Source of the DNA: 2-12-FULL-35-23 sp965196985
GTDB taxonomy: Bacteria; Pseudomonadota; Gammaproteobacteria; UBA12402
Assembly: GCA_965196985.1 (NCBI GenBank)
Contig: CBDALO010000065.1
Span: 14,533 to 78,532 of the forward strand
Length of the DNA stretch: 64,000 nt
Reading direction: 5' to 3'
Below are positions 43,850 through 52,287 of the stretch, piece after piece. A model generated the notes under the pieces. It searched no databases, was not told the DNA's origin, and saw nothing but the letters and a program-made list of their open reading frames with translations. Position numbers and translations under genes: made by a program. Position 1 is the stretch's first letter. Every line of letters starts with the position of its first letter.

Positions 43850-44257
43850 TCAGGATTCCCGCATCGTCACCCGGGCGAGCATCTGCTCCATCTGCGGCCA
43901 TCCGAGAGCGAGGTTCGATCCGCTCATCTGGACCCGTGTGTTCCACTCCGGAGCGAAGGCATCGAACATGATCCGAGCAGCGGGAGCGAGTACGTCCCGC
44001 TCGACGGCGTCAACGGTGTCGGCATCCCAACGGAACTCCCCGTCGATGGAATCGGGTTCACCGAACACCGACGTCAGACGCGCGGACACATAGCCCAGAG
44101 CGACCAGATCCGCCGCACTGTAGAAGTCGTTACTCGATTCAACGACCCGGCCGAACGCCGGTGGCGACGCCGAAAGGCGCCGCGGCTGATCTGGGTGGGC
44201 ATCGGCGGCGCTCACGACCGTCGCCCGTCCTCCGAGATCCCTCTCCCCGCCATGCAC
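43850..44257 (-). CDS. Hypothetical protein (up to 135 aa)
   Basis: The C-terminal 100 residues look coding (DFYSAADLVALGYVSARLTS, WDADTVDAVERDVLAPAARI, MSGSNLALGWPQMEQMLARV). The N-terminal part is Pro/Arg-rich, so the gene may start later. Opposite-strand frames at 44195-44416 also look somewhat protein-like. No family recognised. Confidence 0.4.
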   Translation of the reverse strand: MHGGERDLGGRATVVSAADAHPDQPRRLSASPPAFGRVVESSNDFYSAADLVALGYVSARLTSVFGEPDSIDGEFRWDADTVDAVERDVLAPAARIMFDAFAPEWNTRVQMSGSNLALGWPQMEQMLARVTMRES

Positions 44258-44494
44258 GCGGCGATCGAGGACTTCGGGCCCACGACCCTCGTGGAGGGTT
44301 CGGTGACGCCCGTGTCGATCGGGGCGTCGGTGGACATCGCATCCCGGTTCCGTGCACCGTCGCCGGTGTGGGACGAACTCGGCCGGTCGGGTTCGACTCG
44401 TGGCAGCACAGCGTGACCATGTGCTGATCGTCGCCTTCAGCCGATAGTTGTCTTTCCTGTTGAACTGTGGGCAGGTGGGGCGCAGTATTTACCG

Positions 44495-44698
44495 ATGAAG
44501 ACCGAAGAGGAAGAGCGTCTGATCGCTCATGCGGTGACGCGGTTGTCCGCGAAGTATCCGTCGATATCGGCTGATGTCGTCGCGGACGCTGTTGCGTCTG
44601 CTCATACTCATTTCGACGGCCACAAGGTGCGTGATTTCGTTCCTCTGCTGGTCGAGCGCATGGCGGGGGAGAAACTGTCCTCACTGGTCGCGTCGTAG
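44495..44698 (+). CDS. Three-helix-bundle protein (DUF3562-like), 67 aa
   Basis: MKTEEEERLIAHAVTRLSAK YPSISADVVADAVASAHTHF and KVRDFVPLLVERMAGEKLSS form three amphipathic helices. The pattern matches the N-terminal dimerisation domain found fused to ArsC proteins, including that at 29084-29740. Here it stands alone, possibly a leftover of an arsC gene. No strong ribosome site. Confidence 0.6.
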   Translation: MKTEEEERLIAHAVTRLSAKYPSISADVVADAVASAHTHFDGHKVRDFVPLLVERMAGEKLSSLVAS

Positions 44699-44703
44699 CC
44701 ACG

Positions 44704-44967
44704 ATGTCCGCGGCAGAAGAAACCGATATCGCGCAGGCGAGAGTGTTTCTTGCCCTGTTGAATTCGGAGATCGACGAGTTGTCGGAGCGTATCGAATCCG
44801 CGCTGCGACTGGTGCGGGGTACTCGTCCGGTCGCACCTGAGTTGGCGTCGGCGGCGCGCACCGACGCAGCGGCGCTGCGTAAGGACCTTCACCGGGTCCG
44901 TCGTATGGTGGAGCAACTGACACGCCGCTTCCCCGACGTAGTGCGCATCGCGGCTCACCCCTCGTAG
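44704..44967 (+). CDS. Small coiled-coil protein with a truncated, replaced C-terminus
   Basis: MSAAEETDIAQARVFLALLN, SEIDELSERIESALRLVRG and LRKDLHRVRRMVEQLTRRFP form two long helices. The last residues, from about 44935, are encoded by antisense arsO sequence, so the original end has been lost at the rearrangement junction. Five nt after the three-helix gene, hence one operon. Confidence 0.5.
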   Translation: MSAAEETDIAQARVFLALLNSEIDELSERIESALRLVRGTRPVAPELASAARTDAAALRKDLHRVRRMVEQLTRRFPDVVRIAAHPS

Positions 44968-45088
44968 GGACGCGGACGAGAGGCTTCGTTGCCATTCCAG
45001 TCCCGCGTATCCGAGCCCGGGGCGATCGTCCCGATGTGCCGAAGAACCCATTGGCGTAGCTGCGCTGGCGGCTCTGAGCAAGGCATAG
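44935..45088. pseudogene. Composite scar: arsO 3' fragment fused to arsA 3' fragment
   Basis: 44935-45022 matches 21979-22066, the 3' end of arsO (minus strand PGLGYAGLEWQRSLSSASLR). It joins directly to 45025-45088, which matches the last codons of arsA at 33838-33903 (ATCGTCCCGATG, then GCCGAAGAACCC and a CTGAGCAAGGC end). Each piece keeps the orientation it has in the intact island. A collapsed copy of the whole arsO-to-arsA segment would give exactly this. Confidence 0.7.
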
Positions 45089-45102
45089 ATTCTTTTACCG
45101 GA

Positions 45103-47088
45103 CTATGACTCGATGTCCTTGGTCCATGCCTTTTCTCGAAGCAACCGGAGGCCGTTGAGGGCGACGATGATGGTGGATCCTTCGTGGCCCGCAACGGCCA
45201 GCGGCAGGGGGAGCGTGCCGATCAGGTCCCATACAACGAGGCCGGAAATGAACGTCGCGGCGATCGCCAGATTGGCGACAACAACCCTTCGAGCGCGTCG
45301 CGACAATGCGATGACTGCCGCGATTGTGGTCAGGTCGTCGCGTAGGACCACGGCGTCCGCGGTGTCGAGGGCGAGGTCGGATCCAGCTCGGCCCATGGCG
45401 AGGCTGGTTCCGGCGGCAGCCATCGCTGGTGCATCGTTGACGCCGTCGCCGACGAGCAGGACATGGTGCCCGCTTTGCTCGAGTTCTCGAACGGCGTCGA
45501 CCTTGTCCTGTGGGAGCAGCTCTGATCGTACGTCCGTGATCCCGATCGTTGTTGCGAGTTGTGTTGCAGCACGAGTGTTGTCGCCGGTGAGCATGGTCGG
45601 CGTAGTTCCTGTCAACGCGGTCAGCGACCGCACCACCGCGTCTGCGTCCCGGCGGAGCTGATCGGTGAACCCCAGTACAGCGACGGGAGTGGCGTCGAGG
45701 GAAACGACAACTGCAGTCCGGCCGTGTCTTTCGAGTTCGCTGACAACGACGTCGACATCGATGTCGACATCGATGTCGACGCCGGATAGTTGCGGGCTGT
45801 GCTCGTCGATGCGGGTGGGGCTGGTGATCGCAACTTGTCGGCCATCGACAAGTGCGGAGACTCCGACTCCGGGCGTGGATCGGAAATCCTCCACGCGATG
45901 TAGCGAGATTCGTCGTTCACGCGCTGCTGCAACGACGGTGCGGCCGAGTGGGTGCTCGCTCGCGGCTTCTGCGCTTGCCGCGAACGCAAGTGCCGAAGCC
46001 TCGTCGATATCCGCGGCGGCGAGGACGCGAACGTCGGTCAGTGCGGGTCTACCTTCGGTCAGGGTGCCGGTCTTGTCGAACGCGACTACGGTCGCGTTCC
46101 CGAGTTGTTCCATCACGACCGCAGATTTGACGAGGACGCCGTGACGTCCGGCGTTGGCGATCGCGGATAGGAGCGGGGGCATCGTGGCGAGTACGACTGC
46201 GCACGGGGAGGCCACGATCATGAACGTCATGGCGCGCAACAAGGTTGGCTGCAGTGCCGAGCCGACTGCCAACGGGATGAAGAACAACGCCACGGTCGCA
46301 ACGACGACGCCGAGGGAGTAGCGCTGTTCGATCTTTTCGATGAACAGTTGCGTCTTCGCTTTGGTGGCGGACGCTTCCTCGACCATGGAGACGATCCGGG
46401 CGATGACGGTTTCGGTGGGATCGCGTTCGACCCGCACGCGTAGGACGCCGCTCCCGTTGTGGGTACCGGCGAACACCTCGTCGTCGACGGCCTTGGCGGC
46501 TGGCAGTGGTTCACCGGTGATCGAGGCCTGGTCGACGTCGCTGGCGCCGTCCACGACTCGTCCGTCTGCTCCGATTCGCTCGCCGGGTCGGATGACGATG
46601 ATGTCGCCGATCGCCACATCGGCTGTGTCAACCTGTTCTTCGGCTCCGGTGGCGGTCACGCGGGTGGCCTGTGCCGGGGCCAGATCGAGCAGGCCCTTCA
46701 CCGAATCCTCTGTCCTGCGTGTTGCGACGGCTTCCAGGGCTCCGGAGGTGGCGAAGATGACGATCAACAGGCCGCCGTCGAGTACCTGTCCGATCGCGGC
46801 CGCTCCGATCGCGGCGACGATCATCAACAGGTCGACGTCGAGGGTCTTCTCGCGCAGCGCCTGCAGTCCTGCCCAGGCCGGTTCCCAGCCTCCAGTGACA
46901 TAGCAGGCCAGGTACAGGCCCCAGTACATCCAGACCGGTGCTCCTGCGAACTGGGCAACCAGTCCTGCCGCGAACAGCACGGTGGCGGCGACCGCCCATC
47001 TGACCTCGGGTAACGACAACGCCGGGGTCCGGCGAGTGGGGAGCGTCCCTGCCCGAGGGGCAGGTGCATCGGCCAGTGTGGTGGGCAT
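45103..47088 (-). CDS. P1B-4-type heavy-metal P-type ATPase (Co/Ni efflux, CtpJ/CtpD-like)
   Basis: 661 residues. Actuator ITGEP in VDQASITGEPLPAAKAVDDE, transmembrane SPC motif in MIVASPCAVVLATMPPLLSA, phosphorylation site VVAFDKTGTLTEGRPAL, nucleotide-domain EHPLGRTVVAA, and hinge VGDGVNDAPAMAAAGTSLA. SPC plus the late HEGST motif (VAGHEGSTIIVALNGLRLL) mark the P1B-4 group, which exports Co, Ni or Fe. No N-terminal metal-binding domain. ATG 47088 has AAGGAAG upstream. Divergent from an NmtR-type sensor. The insert VDIDVDIDVDVVV is an Asp repeat encoded by a 12-bp tandem repeat. Confidence 0.92.
   Translation of the reverse strand: MPTTLADAPAPRAGTLPTRRTPALSLPEVRWAVAATVLFAAGLVAQFAGAPVWMYWGLYLACYVTGGWEPAWAGLQALREKTLDVDLLMIVAAIGAAAIGQVLDGGLLIVIFATSGALEAVATRRTEDSVKGLLDLAPAQATRVTATGAEEQVDTADVAIGDIIVIRPGERIGADGRVVDGASDVDQASITGEPLPAAKAVDDEVFAGTHNGSGVLRVRVERDPTETVIARIVSMVEEASATKAKTQLFIEKIEQRYSLGVVVATVALFFIPLAVGSALQPTLLRAMTFMIVASPCAVVLATMPPLLSAIANAGRHGVLVKSAVVMEQLGNATVVAFDKTGTLTEGRPALTDVRVLAAADIDEASALAFAASAEAASEHPLGRTVVAAARERRISLHRVEDFRSTPGVGVSALVDGRQVAITSPTRIDEHSPQLSGVDIDVDIDVDVVVSELERHGRTAVVVSLDATPVAVLGFTDQLRRDADAVVRSLTALTGTTPTMLTGDNTRAATQLATTIGITDVRSELLPQDKVDAVRELEQSGHHVLLVGDGVNDAPAMAAAGTSLAMGRAGSDLALDTADAVVLRDDLTTIAAVIALSRRARRVVVANLAIAATFISGLVVWDLIGTLPLPLAVAGHEGSTIIVALNGLRLLREKAWTKDIES
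45751..45780. repeat. 12-bp tandem repeat in the ATPase gene
   Basis: GTCGACATCGAT occurs at 45751-45762 and 45763-45774 and half again to 45780, coding the alternating Val/Asp/Ile stretch. In-frame, so unit gain or loss would change length without breaking the gene. Confidence 0.75.
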
Positions 47089-47137
47089 CGAATCTTCCTT
47101 CAACGGTCGCAAGGGTGAATCGGACGCCATACTACGC

Positions 47138-47161
47138 ATATATGTAGACGTCTTCATATAT
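47138..47161. promoter_or_regulatory. Candidate NmtR operator
   Basis: ATATATG and CATATAT are inverted arms with a 10-nt spacer, in the 96-bp gap between the ATPase and nmtR. AT-rich symmetry and position fit the known NmtR type of site. Confidence 0.6.
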
Positions 47162-47184
47162 TGCGTGTGTTTAGAATGTGAGGT

Positions 47185-47541
47185 ATGGGCCACGGAGTGC
47201 AAGGTAGGGACACCCCCGCAGCGGTGCTCGACGCCGAGAGCGCTGCCGTCGTCGCCGAAGCCTTGCAGGCGTTGGCCAATCCGAGCCGGTTGCTGATTCT
47301 CTCGCGACTGCGCTGTGGGCCGGTCGCGGTCAACGACCTTGCTGAGGATGTGGGAATGACGCAATCGGCTGTCTCTCATCAACTTCGGCTGCTGCGCGCC
47401 CTCGGGCTCGTCACGGGAACTCGCACCGGCCGAAGCATCGTCTACAGCCTGTACGACAACCACGTCGCCCAGCTGCTCGACGAGGCGGTTTATCACGTCG
47501 AGCATCTGCGGCTCGGGGCGCGGGACATCTCGGCCGGCTGA
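47185..47541 (+). CDS. nmtR: NmtR-type Ni/Co-sensing ArsR-family repressor
   Basis: 118 residues starting MGHGVQGRDTPAAVLDAESA, like mycobacterial NmtR, in which the N-terminal Gly-His-Gly forms part of the metal site. Then LQALANPSRLLILSRLRCGP, MTQSAVSHQLRLLRALGLVT and the helix-5 ligand region SLYDNHVAQLLDEAVYHVEH (Asp, His, His, His). NmtR releases DNA on binding Ni or Co, derepressing a P1B-4 ATPase, which is encoded divergently here. Confidence 0.92.
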   Translation: MGHGVQGRDTPAAVLDAESAAVVAEALQALANPSRLLILSRLRCGPVAVNDLAEDVGMTQSAVSHQLRLLRALGLVTGTRTGRSIVYSLYDNHVAQLLDEAVYHVEHLRLGARDISAG

Positions 47542-47557
47542 TCCTTTCCCCGAGAGG

Positions 47558-47889
47558 TCAGGGCGCCTGGGAGCGTTCGAGGAGTGCAGGACGGCCGTCC
47601 GTCCCGGCGGTCACCGGGTAGTAGGTGTGGTGGGTGATCGGGTCGACCGCGACGACGTGAGCGTCGTCGGCCAGGTGTCCGGACCCGACGGCGGTCAGGT
47701 GCCCGCCTTGTCGGTCGAGCACGCTGACGGTGCCGCTCTCGGCGGCGACGTAAAGACGTTGCGCTCCTTGGTCGTAGGCCAGGACGTCGGGTCAGCCCAC
47801 CCATGTCGCTCCCGGAAACTGACCAGGGTGAGCGCAGCGGCAAGCGGCAGCCCGAGGGCGGACATCGAGAACCCGACAGATTTGCGCAC
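47558..47889 (-). pseudogene. Remnant of a secreted beta-propeller protein (YncE/AztD-like)
   Basis: GTG 47889 (CAGGAG upstream) begins a signal-peptide-like MRKSVGFSMSALGLPLAAAL TLVSF, then the frame breaks. In another frame DVLAYDQGAQRLYVAAESGT VSVLDRQGGHLTAVGSGHLA and HHTYYPVTAG represent the last propeller blades. Most of the middle is deleted. Secreted propellers of this kind include the zinc chaperone AztD, which would suit the possible Zur-like site upstream. Confidence 0.6.
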
Positions 47890-47913
47890 GGTGAAGTCTC
47901 CTGAATATAGCAA

Positions 47914-47931
47914 TGGGAATCGTTTTCGATA
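47914..47931. promoter_or_regulatory. Possible Zur-like box
   Basis: TGGGAATCGTTTTCGATA, about 25 bp upstream of the propeller remnant, has the 7-1-7 GAAAACGATT-type symmetry on the minus strand of Fur/Zur sites. Match to a Zur consensus is by memory only. Confidence 0.35.
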
Positions 47932-48050
47932 CTGTAGCGGGGTGAATCACCTCGTTGCGCATCGCCCCATCCCTCGTCGCATCTGATGTGACCAGGGGAG
48001 TTTCGGCGGCGCCTCGACATCGGAACAGCCATCGAGGACGAACATTTGCT

Positions 48051-48749
48051 CTAGGGAAAGGGCAGCGGCTGTTCGTTTCGTTGCGCCAGCATCGTTGTCA
48101 TCACATCTGATTCGTGTTGCTGCAGCGCAAGCAGTGAGCGTGCGAACCGGCGAATGATCGGATCCTCGGCGCGATCGCTTGCCACCTCGAGCATGTCGTT
48201 TCCGCCCTGGTGGTGGCGGAGCATCAGTTTCAGAAATTGTGTGTCCGACTCGTGCCCTTCCGCAGCGCGGAACGTCTCGAAATCCAGCGCCGTGGCCATT
48301 CCCGGCATCGAAGTGCCCGAATCGTGTGAGGGCATCTGGTGATCTCCCTCAGCCATCCAGCTCGTGTACGGTTCGGCTGGTTTCCTCGGTTGTCCCCACA
48401 TGTCCAACCACCCCTGCATCATTCCAATCTGAGTGCCCTGACCTGTGAGGATGTCGAATGCCAGGGTGCGGACTGTGAGGTCGCCGGCATTGGCGACCGA
48501 AATTCGCGCAAGCTCGATCGCTTGCTCGTGATGAATGATCATGTAGTGCAAGAACCCGATGTCGACACCACTCGTCGGCGGGGAAGGTGCTTGCGTGTCC
48601 GATTCTCGCGTGAGATAGCTCCCGAGGACGATTCCGAGCACCAAGCACACGGCGACAGCCAACGACATGCCTGTTGCTGTGCGGCGGGAGCAGTGTGTGT
48701 TGCGGTCATCGTGTCGGCTGTGCGGAATGCGGAGCGACGTGCTGCCCAT
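48051..48749 (-). CDS. DUF305-family protein, membrane-anchored
   Basis: 232 residues. One N-terminal membrane helix (MSLAVAVCLVLGIVLGSYL) and an exported DUF305 domain with two HH motifs: FLHYMIIHHEQAIELARISV and LKLMLRHHQGGNDMLEVASD, plus a Met/His-rich middle (HQMPSHDSGTSMPGMA). The family is linked with copper and other metal exposure. AGAGGAAC precedes the ATG. Same strand as the lipoprotein and PBP genes upstream. Confidence 0.87.
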   Translation of the reverse strand: MGSTSLRIPHSRHDDRNTHCSRRTATGMSLAVAVCLVLGIVLGSYLTRESDTQAPSPPTSGVDIGFLHYMIIHHEQAIELARISVANAGDLTVRTLAFDILTGQGTQIGMMQGWLDMWGQPRKPAEPYTSWMAEGDHQMPSHDSGTSMPGMATALDFETFRAAEGHESDTQFLKLMLRHHQGGNDMLEVASDRAEDPIIRRFARSLLALQQHESDVMTTMLAQRNEQPLPFP

Positions 48750-48854
48750 GGAGCTGGTTCCTCTGTGTGTGATAAGTCGATGTGACTGTGTAGTAACGGA
48801 TTTCGAATCGGAACCGGGGTGGGGTTCGCGAGTGGCGTCGCCGATTGCGGATGT

Positions 48855-49868
48855 TCACCTCAGTTGGGCCGGCAGGTCCCCCGGGGTGACACCGAGATGG
48901 ATGTGATCGCGGTGAACATCGTCGGAGAAGAACCCTGCTCTGTCGCCGTTGAGATCGATCGGGCCACCCACTTCGGTCGCTCCGAGTTCGGAGGCGCGAA
49001 GCATGAACTCAGTGAGCACCGGTGAAGTGACGCTGTAGTCGACAATGCGAACGCCGTTGATCTCGCGCACATCTGCCGCTCGACCGACGGCATGATTCGA
49101 CACTTTCGACGTCGGAAACACCGTTTGAATGTGGCCGGTGTGCATCACCTGGATTCCGAAGGTGAATTCCTCACCGAGACCGGTCAGGACGCGAAGCAGT
49201 GTTTCGTCGACCCGGCCGGTACCGACATCGTCTCGTGCAGGTGCGGACAAGATGATGCTGGGGTTGTCGATCACCGCCAGGGCGGACCCGGTGATTGTTT
49301 GCTGCTCACCGAGGCTGGTCAATGCCTTGATCTGTCGGACTTGCCAGACGCCGCCACCATGTCGGGCAAGACGAACGTCGAGTGCCATCTGCCTGTTCAC
49401 AGATTCCGTGGAGTAGGTCAGTTGTTGATCGAACAAGGCGATGACCGCAGCTTCGTCAGTGGCGATGCCGCCGTACTGCGGATAGAGGACCCGCAGGGAA
49501 CCGGCGATCGCATCAGACGGCTGCAAGATCGCTGCGGCCGCGACGAGTTCGGGTACGAGACCAACTCGCGAGAGCGGATCGGTGACGGTCGACCACGTTC
49601 CCGCTGTTTCGAGGAAGTCTGCTGCCGTTCGTTTGATGTCGGGCAGCACCTCATTGGCGCTCGGTGTCCACACGCCCGAAAGCCCCTGCTGCTGTTGCAT
49701 GTTCGTGGATTTGTGCCGGGACGGCACATCACCGGGGCGCGTGGCGGTGGTAGAGACGGGCGCATCAGGGGTTGTGTGGGGTGTTCGCGGCACTGCACAT
49801 GCGCTGATCGTTCCGGCGGCGGGGACGGCGACGATCAGCGCTAGAACTTGTCGGCGAGTGAGCTCCAT
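48855..49868 (-). CDS. Lipoprotein with M15-type peptidase-like C-terminus
   Basis: 337 residues. RRQVLALIVAVPAAGTISAC is a signal peptide with lipobox ISAC, so the protein is anchored outside the membrane. The C-terminal 110 residues carry SKVSNHAVGRAADVREING and HRDHIHLGV, the SxHxxGxAxD and HxH zinc-ligand pattern of M15/LAS D-Ala-D-Ala peptidases. The middle resembles a helical domain. Between a class A PBP and DUF305 gene, suggesting cell-wall remodelling. Confidence 0.72.
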   Translation of the reverse strand: MELTRRQVLALIVAVPAAGTISACAVPRTPHTTPDAPVSTTATRPGDVPSRHKSTNMQQQQGLSGVWTPSANEVLPDIKRTAADFLETAGTWSTVTDPLSRVGLVPELVAAAAILQPSDAIAGSLRVLYPQYGGIATDEAAVIALFDQQLTYSTESVNRQMALDVRLARHGGGVWQVRQIKALTSLGEQQTITGSALAVIDNPSIILSAPARDDVGTGRVDETLLRVLTGLGEEFTFGIQVMHTGHIQTVFPTSKVSNHAVGRAADVREINGVRIVDYSVTSPVLTEFMLRASELGATEVGGPIDLNGDRAGFFSDDVHRDHIHLGVTPGDLPAQLR

Positions 49869-49932
49869 ATGGTCCTTGTAGTGGTGTCAGAGAGTCGATA
49901 CCGGTGATCTGTGGCGGGTTTTCCGCCCCCTG

Positions 49933-52287
49933 CTAGCGCGGTGCAGGGCCTGGGGGCGTGGCGGATCGAGGTGGGGCGTCAGACGGCAGTTCCCGGGGGC
50001 CGGCTGGGCCCGGTCGTGGTTGGGAACCATCACCGATGGACAGCGTGATCACCGAACCGGGAAGCGTCGAACCGACAGGCGAGATGCTGACCACTGTTCC
50101 CGGCGTCGAAACGGATTCGGTTGTGGTCGTTGCGACGTCGAACCCTGCAGCTTGAAGCAGCGAGGTCGCTGCGGACGACGTCATCCCGACCACGTTCGGA
50201 ATTTGAGCGCTCTGCGCACCTCGGACGTATTTCTGATCGACGGGTGGCAGTTCCACAGGACCGAATTTCGTGGCTATCGGCGCCAGCGCGTCGTACCAGG
50301 TGCGTGCAGGTTCGTTGCCGCCGTAGAGATCACCGGATCCGCAGGGCCGCAGGGGGAAGGAACAGAGTGCACTCGGAGTCGGCGAATCGCCGTACGTGTA
50401 CACCGCACCGGCGTAGCGGTTGGTGAATCCGAGGAAACCGGAGGACCGATTCGCCTCGGTAGTTCCGGTTTTTCCCGACATCGGCAGCGACCACCGGGCC
50501 GACGCCGCTGCGGCGGCTGCGGTGCCGCCAGGTTGGTCGTCCTTGCTCATCGCGTTGGCCAGGGTGTTCGCCAGTCCTGGGTCGATCACCTGCTCGCACC
50601 CTTGTACCGCCATCGGCACCGGGGCGCCCTCGCGATCGAGTACCGAGTCGATCGGGGTCGGGGGACACCACTTCCCCGAGGATGCGAGTGTTGCTGCCAC
50701 GTTGGACAGTTCGAGTGGGTTGACCTGGGTCGGTCCGAGGGTGAACGAGCCCAGGTTCTGCTGCTTTTGGACTTCGGCCATGCTCTGCTGGCCTTGCCCC
50801 GAGGTGCCCGGCTCGTCGTAGGAGCGAAGTCCGAGCCGTACGGCCATCTCCACTGCCGGGGTGACCCCGACGGACTCGAGTAACTTCACGAAGGCGGTGT
50901 TCGGTGATTGCGCCAACGCATCGGTCAGCGGGAGGGCGGCGGGATAGTTGCCGGTGTTCTCGACGCAGTAGGTGGACGGGGGGCATCCTTGTGCGCCGCC
51001 ATCACCGAGTCCTTTGACTTCGACTCGTCGGGGAACCTGCAGGACGCTGCTGCTACCGAGTCCCTTCTCCATTGCCGCTGCGGCGGTGAAGATTTTGAAG
51101 ATCGAGCCCGCTCCGTTGCCGACAAGCGAATACGGTTGCGGCTGTACTGTTTCAGAGGCTTCGGCGTCGAGGCCGTACGTGCGACTGCTGCCCATTGCCA
51201 GTATGCGGTGTTGGTCCTGGCCGGGTGCGACGACATTCATGACGGTCGCGGCCCCGTCCACGTCGGGTCTGGTGTTGCGTACCAGTGCGGTCTTGACGGA
51301 GTCTTGGACGTCCGGCTCGAGAGTGGTCCTGATCAGGTAGCCGCCTTTGTCGATTTCTTCGCCGCTGATGCCCGCTTGGGCCAGGTACTGCAGCGCGTAG
51401 TCGCAGAAGAATCCGCGGTCGCCGGCGGCGATACATCCGCGTGGGAGTGTATTGGGTTCGGCGAGGACGCCCAGGGGTTGGGTTTTGGCTGCCCGCAGCT
51501 CGTCGGCGCGTTCGGGGATGTTTTCGATCATCGTGTCGAGAACGACGTTTCGGCGTGCGGTGACGCCGTCCACGTTCGTGTACGGGTTGAGTGCGGAACT
51601 GGACTGGACCATGCCGGCGAGCATCGCGGCCTGCATGGCGGACAGGTCGCTGGCGTCGATGCCGAAGTAGGTTCGGGCTGCGTCTTGGATTCCGAAGGAT
51701 GCGTTGCCGAATGGAACGAGGTTGAGATAGCGGGTGAGGATCTCGTCTTTGGTCAGTTGTCGGTCGAGGGTCAGTGCCATGCGGATCTCGCGGATCTTGC
51801 GCGCGGGTGTCGTTTCGATGGCAGCTCGGCGTTCGGCGTCGGTGGTGGCCAGCACCAGAAGTTGATAGTTCTTCACGTACTGCTGGTTGAGTGTCGAGGC
51901 GCCCTGTTCGACCTGTCCGCTGGTGGTGTTGGTCAGGAACGCTCGGAGTGTGCCCTGCCAGTCCACGCCTTGGTGGTCGGCGAAACGTTTGTCCTCGACG
52001 GAGACGATCGCGAGCTTCATCTCGTTGGAGATTTGATCGCTGGGGACTTCGAAGCGGCGCTGCTCGTACAACCATGCGATCGGGTTTCCGGCTGCGTCGA
52101 CCATGGTCGAAACGCCGGGAACAACTCCCTTGGCCAGCTCGGCGGAGACGTTGTCGACGGTGCTCACCGCCTGATTCGATGCGTATCCGAAGCCCCCGAC
52201 GACCGGAAAGAGCACACCCGCGAGCAGGGCGCCGGCCAATGCCGTGCATCCGGCGAGTTTGGCCACTGTTTTTGTCGCACTGCTCAT
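49933..52287 (-). CDS. Class A penicillin-binding protein with PASTA domain (PonA2-like)
   Basis: 784 residues. One N-terminal membrane helix; glycosyltransferase GT51 motifs EDKRFADHQGVD and GASTLNQQYVKN; transpeptidase motifs SIFK (Ser and Lys in GNGAGSIFKIFTAA), SPN (ALAQSPNTAF) and KTG (MSGKTGTTEANRS). A C-terminal PASTA domain (IPNVVGMTSSAATSLLQAAG) precedes a Pro-rich tail. It polymerises and crosslinks peptidoglycan. The ATG overlaps the GNAT gene stop (ATGA). This layout matches mycobacterial PonA2, linked to stress survival; here it sits in a metal-resistance region. Confidence 0.93.
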   Translation of the reverse strand: MSSATKTVAKLAGCTALAGALLAGVLFPVVGGFGYASNQAVSTVDNVSAELAKGVVPGVSTMVDAAGNPIAWLYEQRRFEVPSDQISNEMKLAIVSVEDKRFADHQGVDWQGTLRAFLTNTTSGQVEQGASTLNQQYVKNYQLLVLATTDAERRAAIETTPARKIREIRMALTLDRQLTKDEILTRYLNLVPFGNASFGIQDAARTYFGIDASDLSAMQAAMLAGMVQSSSALNPYTNVDGVTARRNVVLDTMIENIPERADELRAAKTQPLGVLAEPNTLPRGCIAAGDRGFFCDYALQYLAQAGISGEEIDKGGYLIRTTLEPDVQDSVKTALVRNTRPDVDGAATVMNVVAPGQDQHRILAMGSSRTYGLDAEASETVQPQPYSLVGNGAGSIFKIFTAAAAMEKGLGSSSVLQVPRRVEVKGLGDGGAQGCPPSTYCVENTGNYPAALPLTDALAQSPNTAFVKLLESVGVTPAVEMAVRLGLRSYDEPGTSGQGQQSMAEVQKQQNLGSFTLGPTQVNPLELSNVAATLASSGKWCPPTPIDSVLDREGAPVPMAVQGCEQVIDPGLANTLANAMSKDDQPGGTAAAAAASARWSLPMSGKTGTTEANRSSGFLGFTNRYAGAVYTYGDSPTPSALCSFPLRPCGSGDLYGGNEPARTWYDALAPIATKFGPVELPPVDQKYVRGAQSAQIPNVVGMTSSAATSLLQAAGFDVATTTTESVSTPGTVVSISPVGSTLPGSVITLSIGDGSQPRPGPAGPRELPSDAPPRSATPPGPAPR

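Noticed and set aside
44161..44427. Rightward frame antisense to the hypothetical gene at 43850-44257
   Set aside because: Part of it (ending at 44416) looks mildly protein-like, but no start signal or family pattern supports it; left unassigned.
47089..47505. N-terminal extension of the P-type ATPase
   Set aside because: It would run antisense through nmtR and its promoter; the start at 47088 has a good ribosome site.
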